DNA of 64,000 bases. Origin: Hevea brasiliensis. Its lineage: Eukaryota; Streptophyta; Magnoliopsida; Malpighiales; Euphorbiaceae. The translations under genes and the position numbers were made by a program. The notes below the pieces were generated by a model. The model had not been told where the DNA came from. It did not search any database and worked only from the letters and a program-made list of their open reading frames with translations. Positions within the stretch are counted from its first letter, which is position 1. Every line of letters begins with the position of its first letter. Where the stretch lies: contig NW_026614703.1 in assembly GCF_030052815.1 (NCBI RefSeq), positions 1 to 64,000 of the forward strand, given 5' to 3'. Below, piece after piece: positions 1 through 13,700 of the stretch.

Positions 1-365
1 AAATACACCTTAGGTGCCTTGAGAGAGGACTTATAATATCTTAGGATTAATTTCTATCAAAGTAGCAATTCTCAATCTGTTAAATAGGTGAGGTTAAGTC
101 CATAATAAAGTTGAAGTGTGAAATCTTAATTATGGAATTGCTTTAGTTAATTGATTTCTAAATTTAAGTTTATTATTTTTGTCTTCTTTTATTCTCAACA
201 TCCTTAGTTGGTTTAAAATTAAAATTCTCAACATATTCAGTAGTCTAAACAGTCAAAGTTGTTGTCTAGCTTGGTACTTGTACTTATAAATTTCTCATAG
301 AAAAGATATTATACTCATTACTTTATTACTTGTTAACAATCTGTGCACTTGCAGAATTATAAACT
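1..365 (+). repeat. Diverged LTR relic of the E2 family, truncated by the window edge
   Basis: The first bases (tacacctt, then gccttgagagaggactta) match the reverse complement of the LTR seen at 29233-30660 and 44211-45348. The stretch at about 318-355 (actttattacttgtta, then gtgcacttgcag) matches the last part of that LTR. The middle is far more diverged and contains unrelated insertions. No clear primer-binding site follows, so this is an old relic rather than a usable element. Its left end lies outside the window. Confidence 0.6.
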
Positions 366-1696
366 AGTAAACAAAAAGTTAGCTATCAAGGAGTTAATTG
401 ATTGATAAAGGCTATTAGGTAACTTGAAGCAAGACATGGCATACATGGGCACCACTGTTGCTATTGCCTTTATAAACACTTCTCACCCTCCTTTTGACAA
501 CAATTTTTCCTTCCATCCTATTGTTTTGTTCTCAATTCTCTTCTTAATGAAGGCAAAGATCTATTGCTTAGATCTTGGAATGTCACCTAAGCTTAAAAAA
601 TGCTTCATAACAGCGTGCTACATGAGCTAATAAACAAGCTTAAAAAGTTGTTATGTTGCAACTCTTTTATTATATAGTGTGCCACATATGCTAATAAACG
701 TATTTAAAAAATTATCATGTGTACCTTTTTATATTATCCTTATTTTTAAATTTATCTATAAAAAATTAGGTTATCATATTAAATATTAACTTTATCTAAA
801 CCTAAATATTTTTAAAATTTTAATTATTATAATCTTATCTTATCTCAACTATTCAAATCTAAAATTATTTTTAGTATATTTTTTAAGAATTTTTAAATTT
901 TTTTAAGTTTACAACTTCAAATATTATAAAATTATATTCATCATATTATATATCCCTAAAATCAATACTTTTTTAATTAAATTTTTAATTGCATTAAGAA
1001 AAGGATGAATTACTTCTTATATATATGTATATGTGCACACTAAAATTTATTTAGAAAATTTAAATATATAATTTTAAAATCATTCCTTATATTTAAAGTA
1101 CAAGAATGTTAATAATGATATTTTCAAAATCACCAATGTAGCATATGTATTTTCTTTCTATTTTATTTATCCTTTTATTATTATATGTCAAATGATTTAA
1201 ATATTAATAAAAAAAATAATCTATTAATCAACTTATTTAATTATTAAAATTGAAATAAAATTATAATTAATTAAACTTTTATAATATAACTATGAAAATA
1301 TAAAATATAGTAAAATATATATTAAATTACGTTATCAAAATAAAATAATAAATGATTTGTGTAATACACTGATAAAATGACTAGTTATTTCTTTAAATTA
1401 AAACGTATGTTTTGAAAATTTTGAATTTTGATTCGAAATCATGTAGACTTCATTTGAAAAGAAAAATTATTTACAATAAAAGATTTTAAGTGAATTCTCA
1501 CACAATTATATTATTTTTAGCGTAATTTTTATTTCTTTTTTTAAATTAATTTTTTTTAAAGTTAAAAGAATTAAATTCTTTAAACTATTAGGTTTTCAAA
1601 TATGTGAATTGACAAAAATAAGAAAAAACTAAATTGAATCTTTGCAAGTTTTTTGTTTCCAAATAGGCTAATAAGGGTTTTTGATTGTTAATGAGT
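366..1696. other. AT-rich intergenic stretch, no gene seen
   Basis: Long runs of A and T with stop codons in all frames. A short open frame near 424-630 starts only at a TTG codon and has no recognisable domain. I see no RNA gene, and no repeat beyond simple AT-rich sequence. Confidence 0.6.
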
Positions 1697-1705
1697 TAAA
1701 AAAGA

Positions 1706-2804
1706 GGATAACCTATAATATAGTCCTTGAGCTTTAAAAGTCACCTACACATTAGTATATGTATTTTTAAAAGCCACCTATTGAAGCCTTAACATTTTAA
1801 TAAAATAACAACTCAGTTTTACCGTTAGAATCAAGGTTATTTCCCTATTAGTTTTAGCAAAAAATTCTAAAATATCCTCAATTCTATTTTTAATATGAAA
1901 TAATTTAATTTATAAAATTTTATTTTATCAACAAAATAATACTTTAATTTAAATTTTATATTTTTTTAATTAATCACAATTCTTCCCTATATTTCTTAAA
2001 TATTATAATTATTTAAAAATAAGTCCTCACTTTATTAATATAATTTTTAAAAAATAAAACATAATTTAATTTTTTTTTAACTAATTATCATTTATCAGCA
2101 AAGCTCCAGCTACAAAACTACCAGGACATGACCCTAGTCATTGCAGATTCCTTTAGCGAGCACAGAGATATTTGTAATAATCCCAATGGTTAACGATGAG
2201 CAGAGAACCCATCTGATCCATTATGAGCCTAAAGAGGAAGCTGTCGAGTTTTAAGTTTCTGTCACCAATCCCCACCGCACCGAATTAGCTTGCCCCGACA
2301 TGGAGAGACCATATCGACCACTATCATCATCCAACATTATTGAAAAACGCAATTCGCCATCTAGAGAGAGAGAAAGGGGTTGAATTTGTAATTAAAAAAT
2401 ATATAGGATTAATTTGTAAATAATTATAATATTTAAGAATTAATTTATTAAAATTAGTAATTTATTAAAATTTTTAAAGATTTTAAAATAATTAATACAT
2501 ATTTTTAATAATTATAATTTAAATTTAAATTTAAATTTTTTTAATATAATAAAATTCACATTTATTAAATCAATGGATTATTTTATTGCTAAAATAAAAT
2601 TTAAAGGATTTAGTCATTTCATGTTAAAATTATGTACTATTTTAATTATTTTGTTAAAAGTTAATGTGAAATTAAACTTATTCTAATAGCGGTAGTAATT
2701 TGTTAATATTATTAAGTTGGCAAGTATTTAATAGATGACTTTTAAAAGTATAAGAATTAGTATATATATTTTATTAAATTATAAAGATTAAATTATAATT
2801 TATT
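1706..2804. mobile_element. Mutator-like foldback element with a GC-richer centre
   Basis: The two arms, about 1706-2060 and 2385-2804, are diverged inverted copies of each other. For example, cttaaatattataattattt in the left arm recurs, reverse-complemented, in the right arm. The left terminus ggataacctataatatagtc is of the type seen on plant Mutator-like MITEs. Flanking 9-mers taaaaaaga (1697-1705) and taaaaaaaa (2805-2813) agree at 8 of 9 positions, which fits the 9-bp duplication of Mutator elements, although A-rich DNA makes chance agreement easy. The centre, about 2085-2385, is clearly less AT-rich than the arms and may be captured host sequence. No transposase is present. Confidence 0.55.
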
Positions 2805-2981
2805 TAAAAAAAATTATAATTTATAATTTTTTTTTAATATTTTCCTTGTTTCATGGTCGCATGTGGAGTGGAATGGTGTCTTGAAAGTGCAAGAAAAGCA
2901 AAAGCTGCACAACTACTACTACACAAACAAGCAAAAATAGAAACTTCAGTGGATCTACAAATTATTATTATTATTATTTTA

Positions 2982-3024
2982 TATAAATCCATTCCCCCTT
3001 CAATTCGATTGCACGTCTCTCTCT
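2982..3024 (+). promoter_or_regulatory. Predicted SDP1 core promoter: TATA box and start region
   Basis: TATAAAT at 2982-2988 follows an (ATT)n run (2961-2979) and is followed about 30 bases later by a CT-rich initiator-like stretch at 3017-3024 (ctctctct). This is the best-placed TATA element upstream of the lipase. The start site itself is an inference. Confidence 0.5.
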
Positions 3025-3813
3025 AATACAAAATGACCGCCATCTTTCTGCACGTTCAAAATTTGGTCGCCATATCACTATCTCTCTGTTTCACGTATCC
3101 CAAGACTTCCATTCTTCTATTTAATTCCTCTCTCTCTGTATGCCCGCGATTATGCTTCTTTTGCCGGGAATATCCCTTCTGGGTTTTTCCTTTTCTTCAA
3201 TTTTTGGGGTTGGCTGTTTCTTTCTTTCTTTCTTTTCTGGACGTTGAAAATTTTTCTGATGGTGATATGAAATAGTAATTTGGCAGTTCTTGTTTCTTTT
3301 TTTTTTTTTTGGTGTGTTATTTACGTTTGAGGGGTTTTCTTGGCTTGGTTAGCAGGATCTGGGATGGTCAATGCGAGTTTTTGACCCATTTGGCTGCTGA
3401 ATTTGGAGTACTGTGCCAAATCAAGAGGTTGGATTTTGTTACTTTCATACATGTCTCTCTTATATAAATTTGCATTTTTTTTATTGCTAATCTATTTACT
3501 TTCTACCACAAAAGCTTCCTTTTGCCTAGAGCATAGTTAAGAGGCTTTGAGTCCAGTGGTGCAATTATTTTCTCAATTGATTGTTACATATCTAATTTGG
3601 AGGAACAAATTCATTCATCTAATTGTCCTTACTCAACTTTTTCAGCTGTCTTGCTTTGTGCATCTTTAAAAAGTTATGAAATTTAGTTTTGTGGTGATCT
3701 CTTCATTGTAGTCTCTGAGCCATTTTATTGTTTCATAATATTTGTTCCTATGAGCAAATCTTGTTGTTGAGTTACAGGAATTCAGCAAGATACAATCTTT
3801 CTTTAGCCAAGAT
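3012..3813 (+). other. Predicted SDP1 5' leader with one or two introns
   Basis: The last intron probably ends at gttacag (about 3771-3777), leaving a short leader exon before the ATG at 3814. A possible middle exon runs from after gttagcag (about 3355) to aatcaagag before gttgga (about 3429). A possible first donor is gatg/gtgata near 3261. An ATG at 3033 opens an 80-codon frame to 3275, so unless it is spliced out the leader carries an upstream open reading frame. The splice sites were chosen by eye from consensus only. Confidence 0.4.
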
Positions 3814-6800
3814 ATGGATATAAGTAATGAGGCCTATGTTGATCCCTTTTCAATTGGACCCTCAACGATCATTGGTAGGACGATTGCTTTCAGAGTGTTA
3901 TTCTGCAAGTCAATGTCACATTTGAGGCGTAAAATCTATCATGTGTTATGGAATTACTTTCATAGATTTAGAGATGCTTCTGCATCCATATTTTCGTGGT
4001 TGCATCCACGGAATCCTCAAGGGATATTGGCCATGGTGACTTTAATTGCTTTTCTTTTGAAACGATACACCATTGTGAAATTGAGGGCTGAAATGGCTTA
4101 CCGGAGGAAATTTTGGAGGAATATGATGAGAACTGCATTGACATATGAAGAGTGGGCACATGCTGCAAAGATGCTTGACAAAGAGACACCAAAGATGCAT
4201 GAATCAGACCTTTATGATGAAGAACTAGTGAGAAATAAACTTCAGGAGCTCCGACACCGTCGACAAGAGGGATCTCTTAGAGACATCATCTTTTGCATGA
4301 GAGCAGATCTGATAAGAAATCTTGGTAATATGTGTAACCCAGAGCTTCATAAGGGTAGGCTTCAAGTGCCCATGCTCATAAAGGAATACATCGATGAGGT
4401 CTCAACTCAGCTGAGAATGGTTTGTGATTCAGATTCGGAGGAGCTTAAACTGGAAGAGAAGCTTTCTTTCATGCACGAGACAAGACATGCATTTGGGAGA
4501 ACAGCTTTGCTTTTGAGTGGTGGTGCTTCCCTTGGAGCATTTCATGTGGGTGTGGTTAAAGCACTGGTTGAGCATAAGCTTTTGCCAAGAATAATTGCTG
4601 GTTCTAGTGTGGGATCCATTGTGTGTTCTGTTGTTGCCACTAAATCATGGCCAGAGTTACAAAGCTTTTATGAGAATTCTTTGCAATCATTGCAGTTTTT
4701 TGATCGGATGGGTGGGCTTCTTAATGTTGTGAAGAGGGTCAGGACACAAGGAGCTATCCATGAAATCCAGCAGTTGCAATGGATGTTAAGGCATCTCACT
4801 AGTAATCTTACATTTCAAGAAGCTTATGACATGACAGGTCGAATTCTTGGGATCACAGTTTGCTCCCCTAGAAAGCATGAGCCTCCTAGGTGCCTTAACT
4901 ACCTTACTTCACCTCATGTTGTTATATGGAGTGCAGTCACTGCTTCTTGTGCCTTTCCTGGCCTTTTTGAAGCCCAGGAACTAATGGCGAAGGACAGGAG
5001 TGGGGAAATTGTTCCATATCATCCACCTTTTAATCTGGATCCAGTGGAAGGATCAAGCGCATCTGCACGCCGGTGGAGAGATGGTACCTTGGAAAGTGAT
5101 TTACCAATGATGCAATTGAAGGAACTGTTCAATGTCAATCATTTTATTGTGAGTCAGGCAAATCCTCACATTGCTCCACTATTGAGAATGAAGGAATTTG
5201 TGAGAGCATATGGTGGTAATTTCGCTGCAAAGGTATGTATACATTGCTTCAAATTTACATTGATTTCTCCTTAACCTAATCAGTCTTAATTTGCATATCT
5301 GCTTGCGTCTGTACTGAAAATCTTCTGAAGTTGATTGTCTCTATTTTTCTTAATTGTCTCAATCCTCTCTATGGAATTGCATCAGTTGAGTTCACTTGTC
5401 TGGATTGAGTATGGCTTGAATGTGGTTTTCATATATAAATTATTTACAAAATTGTTTAGTGAATTCCGACATGCCACCCAGCCCATTATTTGTTCCTTGT
5501 TCACCACTACTGGTTTTGGTTTTTCATCTTTGTAATCTTGTTTATGATTTCGAGAGCATTTTTATGTGGATGTGAGAAACCATAAGCAGCAAGGCTTAGT
5601 ACTGAGGGATATAGAGACAAAGCTAGCAGATGACCTTTTCTGCATAACTCGTGTTATTTAAGTAGCAGCCAAGCACTCTTTATGCAGCACCCAACTCATG
5701 GCATAAACCTTAATTTTTAATGTTACTGATATAGGAATTAGGATAGATTCACAGCTTAAGACCTTTTCTGTATAGCTATTTTATACTAATTTTGCTGTTT
5801 GTTTCTCTTTTAATGCCCTACTGAAATGAAAACTAAGGCATTTTGGTATTTAACTTTGTAGCTTGCTCATCTTACCGAGATGGAGGTAAAACATAGATTC
5901 AATCAGGTACTGGAACTTGGTTTTCCATTGAGGGGAGTTGCCAAGCTTTTTGCTCAAGATTGGGAGGGTGATGTCACTGTTGTTATGCCTGCCACTGTCG
6001 CTCAGGTATCTACAAAATAAAAGGTTTACTCTAATTGGGCAGCAATCTGAATCATGGATTTAAAGGTTCAAAAATTTGTTAAGCATTTGAAGGTGAATGT
6101 AGAAATTGCCAAAATAAAATTTTTCAGCAGTTGACTATTCTTACAAATCCTTGTTTTTTTTTTTTGTTTGTAATGTTTTTCTTTAAATTGTCTGTTGTCA
6201 ATTATTTGTGATGTTTCTGAATACCTCAAGATGAGAATTAAATGACATTTTTTGCTATGCAGATATCAAAAATTATACAAAATCCAACTGATGAGGAGCT
6301 TCATAAGGCAATCAACCAAGGGAGCAGGTGTACATGGGAGAAACTTTCAGCCATAAAAGCTAACTGTGGCATTGAGATCTGTCTTGATGAGTGTGTCGCA
6401 ATTCTCAACCACATGCGTAGACTCAAAAGGAGTGCTGAGAGGGCTGCTGCTGCTTCTCATGGTCTAGCCACCACAGCTGCCAGCACTGTCAAATTCAGTG
6501 CTTCTAAAAGAATTCCATCTTGGAACTGCATTGCTCGAGAGAACTCAACAGGCTCACTGGAAGAAGACCTCACTGATTTTGCTTCAACATTTCATCAAGG
6601 TGTTGGTGCATCTGGATGGGAAGCGCCTTCTGGTGGAAATGTGCAGATGCACCGTAACATACATGATGGAAGCGATAGTGAATCTGAAAGTGTAGATGTA
6701 AATTCTTGGACGAGATCTGGTGGACCATTGATGAGAACTACTTCTGCAAATCAATTTATTGACTTCGTCCAAAATCTGGATGTTGATACTGAATTGACCG

Positions 6801-7228
6801 AAGGCTTCATGACTCATCCCAACTCTCCAGGGGCTCAGATGGGAATCCGGGATCCATATAATAAGATGTCCAGGGTGACAACACCAGAGAGAAATTTGGT
6901 AAGCGAATTTGAACAGAGGGATTCTAGCAATAGATTGTCTGTGAATAATTCTAGCATTACAGTCACTGAAGATGAAGTTTTGCAGCCTGAAAGGATCCAC
7001 AATGGGTTTGTGTTGAATGTTGTAAAGAAAGAAAATCTGGCATTCTCTAATAGGACTCGGGACTCGGAGAACTACAATTATGAAGTTCCTGAATGTGTTC
7101 AGTTCGACTGTCCAGAAAGGGATATGGATGCTAACTCAGCATTTGAATATGCTGGTGATGATGACCACGACAACCATGCCACTGCAACGAACATATCTAA
7201 CGAAACAGTTTCTGATCCTAGTTCCTAG
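3814..7228 (+). CDS. SDP1: SDP1-type patatin-domain triacylglycerol lipase (three coding exons, 842 residues)
   Basis: Exons are 3814-5232, 5862-6005 and 6263-7228. All introns are GT-AG and lie between codons, giving 473+48+321 residues, close to the roughly 825 of Arabidopsis SDP1. Residues 70-88 are hydrophobic. The patatin domain starts near residue 228 with the oxyanion motif GGASLGAFH (236-244), the nucleophile motif GSSVG (263-267, Ser265) and the catalytic DG (Asp423-Gly424), so the Ser-Asp dyad is intact. The C-terminal exon is acidic and serine-rich, typical of this family and lacking a known catalytic role. SDP1 hydrolyses the first acyl chain of storage triacylglycerol at the oil-body surface, feeding peroxisomal beta-oxidation in germinating seedlings. 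The ATG at 3814 is the first in frame and begins the conserved MDISNEA start. SDP1 versus its close paralogue SDP1-LIKE cannot be fully separated by eye. Confidence 0.95.
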
Positions 7229-7732
7229 AACAATTCCTGATTACAAGATGGACAAGAACAAAGTTGTTGGCAGATGGTTAATTTGGAGGAAAATTTAAGT
7301 TTTGCTTGACACTGGGTGGAGCTGATTCCACATCACTGGTTTCATCAAAAGCACAGAATGACTAACCATTGCTTAAATATCCAAGGTCACCGTGATTTCA
7401 AGTGTTACTGATCCAAAAACAGTGGAGAATCAAGAATGATTCTTTCAACAGCAGAAATATAAGGGAAAATTGAGGAAAAGAGAACGGCTGATAATTTTTG
7501 GTACTAGCATGATCGAATTTGAAATTATTTTGCATGTGGTAAATCATTGTCTGCGTAAACAAATCCTGTACATATACAATGCCATGTAACTTCCATACGT
7601 ACAGGTCAATGAATAAGGAGAGATTTTTACCGCCAATTTCACTTTTATTTTTCCTGATATTAGGTGAATGATATGTTTTTAGCAAATTAAGCTAGACTAA
7701 AGTTGCATGTTTTCTTTTAATTATAGAAAACA
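7229..7732 (+). other. SDP1 3' untranslated and downstream region
   Basis: The stop codon TAG at 7226-7228 is followed by about 450 bases of mixed composition before the sequence turns strongly AT-rich near 7680. I see no open frame with a recognisable domain. The poly(A) site cannot be fixed; AATAA-like strings occur near 7610. Confidence 0.45.
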
Positions 7733-10700
7733 ATGCTTTTTTTTAAAGAAAATTATTAAAGAAAATAAATTGGAGTTGATATTTAGTTCTAAAACAATTG
7801 ATAAAATGGTATATTTCAAGCAATTTCTATAATTTGGTTACTAGGCAAATGGGAGTTTGGGAAATGCAACTCTATTTGTTTATCAAAAAATAATTTGTAT
7901 ATTGAAAATATTTTTAAAAAAAATTATAAAAATTTTTTTATTATTTAATTGCAATATTAAATTGATGTTATATATTTATATTATGTACATATAAATGTTT
8001 TCACATTTTAATAAGGTTATTAAAATTTATAAAAAATAAAAAGGAAGTATTTTTTTTAAAATTACTTAATTTTTTCATAAAAATATTTTTTAGTAATTTA
8101 TTTTTTTAAGTACTTAAAATATTGAACAATATAGAAAATATTCTCTGAAACAAATATAGAATTAGGACAATTTATCTTCCACCGAACTTATTAAATCATT
8201 TATAGCATTGTTCTTTTATTTGGTGAATTATTGCTTAAAACTAGCTAGAATTTGCTCCTGTTTCTCAACGTGACATAAGCCCGTCTCATTATTATAGAAT
8301 TGGGCCAAGCTCTAATTCAGAGTTATAATTTCCCATGAATTCCACATATGTATATACGAAGAACTTGAAGAGCAAATTGTTGATTTTGTCTGTGGACAAT
8401 TTGAGAAACAAAACAGCAAATTGTTAAGGGTGTGTGTAATCTCTATCCTCTGTGTGTATTCTCTATGAAAAAGATAAACTTTTGCTTGTGCGTAATGTAA
8501 TACTATATGCTATTTTTTTAGTGTCTTAATATGTGGGACAGATCCTTTGAAATTCTGTATCATCTATAGAGAGTGTGTATATATAAGGACTGCGTACTAT
8601 CCCATATATGGTTTCTAAATAAAAAAATTTCAAAAAAATAAAAATTAAACAAAAAATAAACAAAAGGTTTGGGGTTGAAAGGGAAGCTTAGCCTGGTGCC
8701 TTATAAAGTAGGTAAGGTTATTATTCAAAGGCTGCCAACTTTCTGAAAGATTAATTGATCATAATAACCTTTTGTTCAAATGTTTTATTTTGTGTTTTAG
8801 ATAATTGACTTTACATAGAAAGTTTTATTTTCAACTTTGTGAAAGATTAATCAATCATACCCCACACTTAATTCACACTTCTTTTTAACAAACCCACTAG
8901 TGGATATGCAAATCATCAATTGGTTTGATTGCGAATTGAAAAATTAAATTTTATTTTATGATAAATCAAATCCAACTGAATTAAAGAGATCAATTAAATT
9001 AAATCAAACCAAATAAAATAAATTAATATAAATAACCTGCTTGCATTTTTTTTTGTTGAAAATAAGATGATATCCCTTTTTATTAATTACTGGTAGAATT
9101 GGTGACTTGAATTTATCATGGAGAGTTTGTTGTTGGAAACAGTGGCATTTACCAAACTCTTTTAAGATTAAAGAAAATTGTTATATTTCAAATAGAGTGT
9201 TGGACATATTGCATATTGATTTATTTTAATATAGACTTATATAAGTTATTATATTGTTGTACACATCAAAATGATTAATCAAGTTAATGTTGTAACTCAA
9301 TTATTATATTTACTATTTCATTTGTTTTTATTCTCGATATGGGATATAGATTCATACACTCTCTTTCCAAGTGCAACTATATAATTGTCACTTAACAATT
9401 ATACCGTTTAGCATGCTGAAATTCAAAATGCATAATTAATTTGTTAATAATTTCTGGGTAGAATTCATTTGTAAATAAGTTTTGTGTTTGGTATACTAAA
9501 ATTTAAAAATCATATCTAAAATAAATGCAGAATTGAAAATTTATTTACATTTATTTTCTTAAATATCCTTGATATGCTTATAAAATAAATAATAAATTCA
9601 TAATTAAATTTATTTTACTTAACATAATAATCTTCTATTTGTCTTTTTATTTTTTCTTTCTACATGTTATTTATGATTTTAGTTGTGGGATTTAGATTTT
9701 GGAAATTCCATCTATTTTGATAAAATTTGGGATAATTATGTTCAATTTTGCGGAATTCAAATCATAAAATTGATTTTTTTTTCTTCCAAACATAAAATTT
9801 TAAATTTGGAAATAAATTCTATAAAATTTTGTGAAATTCATTCATTTCAAATACTATGGGAGTTAGTATTAACTTAGTATGCGTTCAATTTACACAGCCT
9901 TATGGCCTGTTAACACCCATAAGCCAAATCAATTCCTGATACCATGTTAAATTTAGAGAGTAGACATATTACAATTTAATTCATTTTAATATGGGTTTAT
10001 ATAAATAATTAAATTGTTTTACACATCAAATGATTAAATTGTTAATATCCCACATCAATTTAGGATAAGGGTAATATAACTCTTATAGAACTCTGAGCAC
10101 TCCTCCCCTCCCCCACCCAACCCCCCTTTCCTCTTGGAGCTAGCTTTTGATAGCGAGTTAGGCTCGATTCATTTTCTTAAGATAGTATTAGGACTTCTCT
10201 AATCGATATTAAGCCTCTCATAAGTGTTTCTATAATACCTCTAATTTTTAAATTTGTTATTTTATAGATAAATATTAGTATTTTACTTTATTAAAAATTT
10301 TGAAAAAATATTTGAATTTTTTCGAATTTTGAAAATCGGGTTTGATTTTTCAAAATAAATAAACTTTGTTAATTTTTATGAATTAATTTAAAGATCACGT
10401 AGCAAAACTAAAAATATATTTAAACTCTACAAATTTTTTTGAGTTTTCAATAATTTTTTCAGAATTTTTGCGCCTTATTTTTTATCCCAAGGCAAAGCAA
10501 AAATTTAATTTTGGGTATTTTGAATCGAACCGGCCAAATCAAATCAAACCAAACCGGACTGATCGAATCGAATTGGACCCCTTCCTTCTTTTTTTCTCCT
10601 TTCTTCTCTCTCCTCGATGTTCCACTTCTCCCTCCTGTTTCTCTCTCCTCCCTCTCTCTCCGCGCCGACCGCCGCCTCCCCTCCTCTCTCCTCCCCGCGT

Positions 10701-13700
10701 CGCCAGCAACCTTCCCCGCGCCTCCCCTCCGCCGGCTGGCCTCCAGGTCGCCGGAAAACCGCGCCAAAAACTTCCCCCTGCGTGCGCGTGCTGCTTTAAC
10801 TTCCTGAGCAGATTCCGGTCGATCCGGCCACCGATTGGATCGGGTCTTGTCCCAAAACCTATTTACACCTCAAGAGCTTTCTATAGACACCAAGAACATA
10901 AAAAACCATCAAGTGATTTGTTCAATTTTTATCCGGGAAATTTTAGCCAATTTCGATTTTTGGACTAGATTTCTTGCAAACTGTGACCCCACGAAAAATC
11001 GAAAAGTACCGGAGTGCTCCCCTCGACGAGACCTTCACGGCAATACCCATTTCAAAATTTCCAGACATCGTTTTTCGGTGGATTCCATAAAACTTCGCAG
11101 TATTTTTTTGGGCATTAAATGAACTTGATAAATTTCATAAAAATTATATACTAACGCCTGTGTTGTGAGCTTCACGTAGGTACGCTCATTACGGGGAAAT
11201 TCGACAGTTGCTCGGGTCTGCAATTTTAGGCCAGGCAGGTTATCAGAAAAGCTTCAGAATTGGGTTGAGATTATAGGCTACCACACCATTTTCAAACGTC
11301 CCGGACGCGTACCAAGGGTCAGAATTGGCATAGGTAAACCCAAACCCTCATTTTTCTTAATTATCTAGGCCTGATTTCTATTAAAAATCTATAAAATATT
11401 TGTGATAGGTTAGAAAATTATAATTCCTTTTACATTAGCTTAATAATATTGCTAAGAATTGCAAGATAAAATTTTAGAATTTTTAGAGCTCATTTGGATA
11501 GTTTTTGCAATTAGTTGTAGGGACTAAATGGTAATTTTTTAAATTGTGGTGGTTGACTGTTTGGATGGGTCCAGGAGGGGCCATGTGATGTGATTGAGTT
11601 GTGGTTGTGTGACTTGTGGATATAGAAGTGTTTTGAATCCTTTTACAGGTTAAATAGGTCTTAGATATATGGGAGATTCTGTCGGATTTTTAACACGACT
11701 TAGGGTGTCTTTGATTCTTTTTAAGCTTGTATTGAATCAATCATATTAAATAATTATAATGAAATTGTTAGGTGAGCCGGGACAGCCTTCCTTCTTCGCC
11801 TAGCTGCCACAGTGACCTCGGTTCACGTTTGTGAATAAAATATTGATTTTAATTATAATTTCATTAGTATTATATGTGCAGGCATGCTCATGCATCACTT
11901 ATAAATATATATCTATGTAGTTAAATACTAGGCACATTTTATATTGTATTCTTAATTGATGAAGTGCCATGGATGTTGTTTTATGATAATTTGAAGCAGT
12001 GTGCATGTGTTAGCGTGCATGTGGTGTGTGGTGTTAGATATGGATAGGACGGGTAGAAGCGGCTGGAGCTTGACTCGCTGGGACCCGATCCTTTTATGGA
12101 TAAGTAGGGCTAGGCACGGCTCGAGATGATCTCACTAGCCCCCGCATTTGGTCTATTAAGTGAAAGTCCGGCTTGAGATGTACTCGTTGGCAGAAGTTAG
12201 ATTAAGAGAGTTGTATAGGAGATCAGCTCCCATATATGTACTGTTTGTATATTATATGGGTGCGTGAGTGCTCCAAATTACCTTTTTGCTGTTATGATGT
12301 GATTTGTATGAAAATTATGAAGGTCTTGTATTCCACTTTTTAAGATGCATTAGCTTTAGATAGTTATAGAAATTATACTTAAAATCGGTATTTTACTCTC
12401 TGAGTCGAACGCTCACTCCTGTTCACCTTATTTTTCCAGGATACAGGAGATTTCTTGTTGAGTTCTAACTTGCCTCTCTCCCTCGTAGGTCATCTATTAA
12501 TGTCTGTGATGTTTTGTATAATTTTACTAACTTCTAGAATTCCGCATGTATTAGAAGTGTTTTATTTGAATTAGATCTATAAAATTATTAGATGAATGTA
12601 TGATTGGATTGGATGAGGGAGCTGAGCTCCTATTTGATTTTATAATATTATGAGTATGTAGAGGGTGAGCTGAGCTCCCCAAATTATTACATATTGTGCT
12701 TACAGGTCGGGCGAGTCAAAAACTTTCTGCTATATGGTCCATGTTATGGCGAAACTCTATCCGGTTGAATTCTTGAAATTAGGCTTAAAATGGGCCTTAG
12801 AATTGGGTTAAGGAATAGTTAGGCTTACTATGAGTCTCGGGGCCTTTAAACTGGCCCAGGTCCTAGTACCGGTCTAACCCATAGGTTGGGTCGTGACAGT
12901 TTCATGTTTGAAGTGTTTGATTCCAAGCGTTATGAGTGTTTAAAATCCCACATAGGTAGAGGTTATGTGTCCCTTATAAAGTTTTGAGCACACTTCCCCT
13001 TTGAGCTAGCTTTTTAGAAGTGAATTAAACTAATTAATTTGCCTTAAAAAAATCAACTATCTTTATAAGCATTTATTTTTAGCCAATTATCTTTTTTTTT
13101 TTTTTTGTAAGCTGTTTTTGAGAATTAAAAATAAATAAATAAATAAGAGAACCCTTGTAGGGTGGTAGTAGAGTGACACATTTTTGGGTGTATGTATTTT
13201 TTTTTTTTTTTTAAGTTTAAGCCCACCACCTTAAATTTTATTTTTTAATTTGTAAATTATTTTCTTAACTACATTTCTTTAATCCAATAAAAATTAAATT
13301 TTTTTTTAATTTTAAATTTAATTTTAATTGCAATTCAAATTTAAAATCTCATAATATATCATTCATGCTGCAATCCAAAAATTAAAAAAATATATATTTT
13401 TTTATTATGGTTTAATTTCAAAAATCAAACTTTATAAATAAGATATTCAATTATAAATATAAGAATAATATATATACACGAATATTCAATAACTTCACAT
13501 TTTCCAAGCCATAAAATTTCAATGAATATTTAATTTGCTATTAGATAGAGATACATCATCTTTCTTTTCTTCTTTTTTTTTCCCGTTTTTTTCTTCACCA
13601 TATAAACAATGGCTATATGCAATACATGAGAAACACTTTAAGGGTTGAATATTTGAAATATAAGGTAGAATCCTTGTAATTCAAGTGTGTATACAACAAT

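Noticed and set aside
6584..7000. 138-residue minus-strand frame in the last SDP1 exon
   Set aside because: It is antisense to a conserved coding exon and carries no domain.
10468..10968. 166-residue open frame rich in Pro, Ser and Leu
   Set aside because: It lies entirely inside the solo LTR 10231-12898, is made of CT-rich low-complexity sequence and overlaps a similar frame on the other strand.
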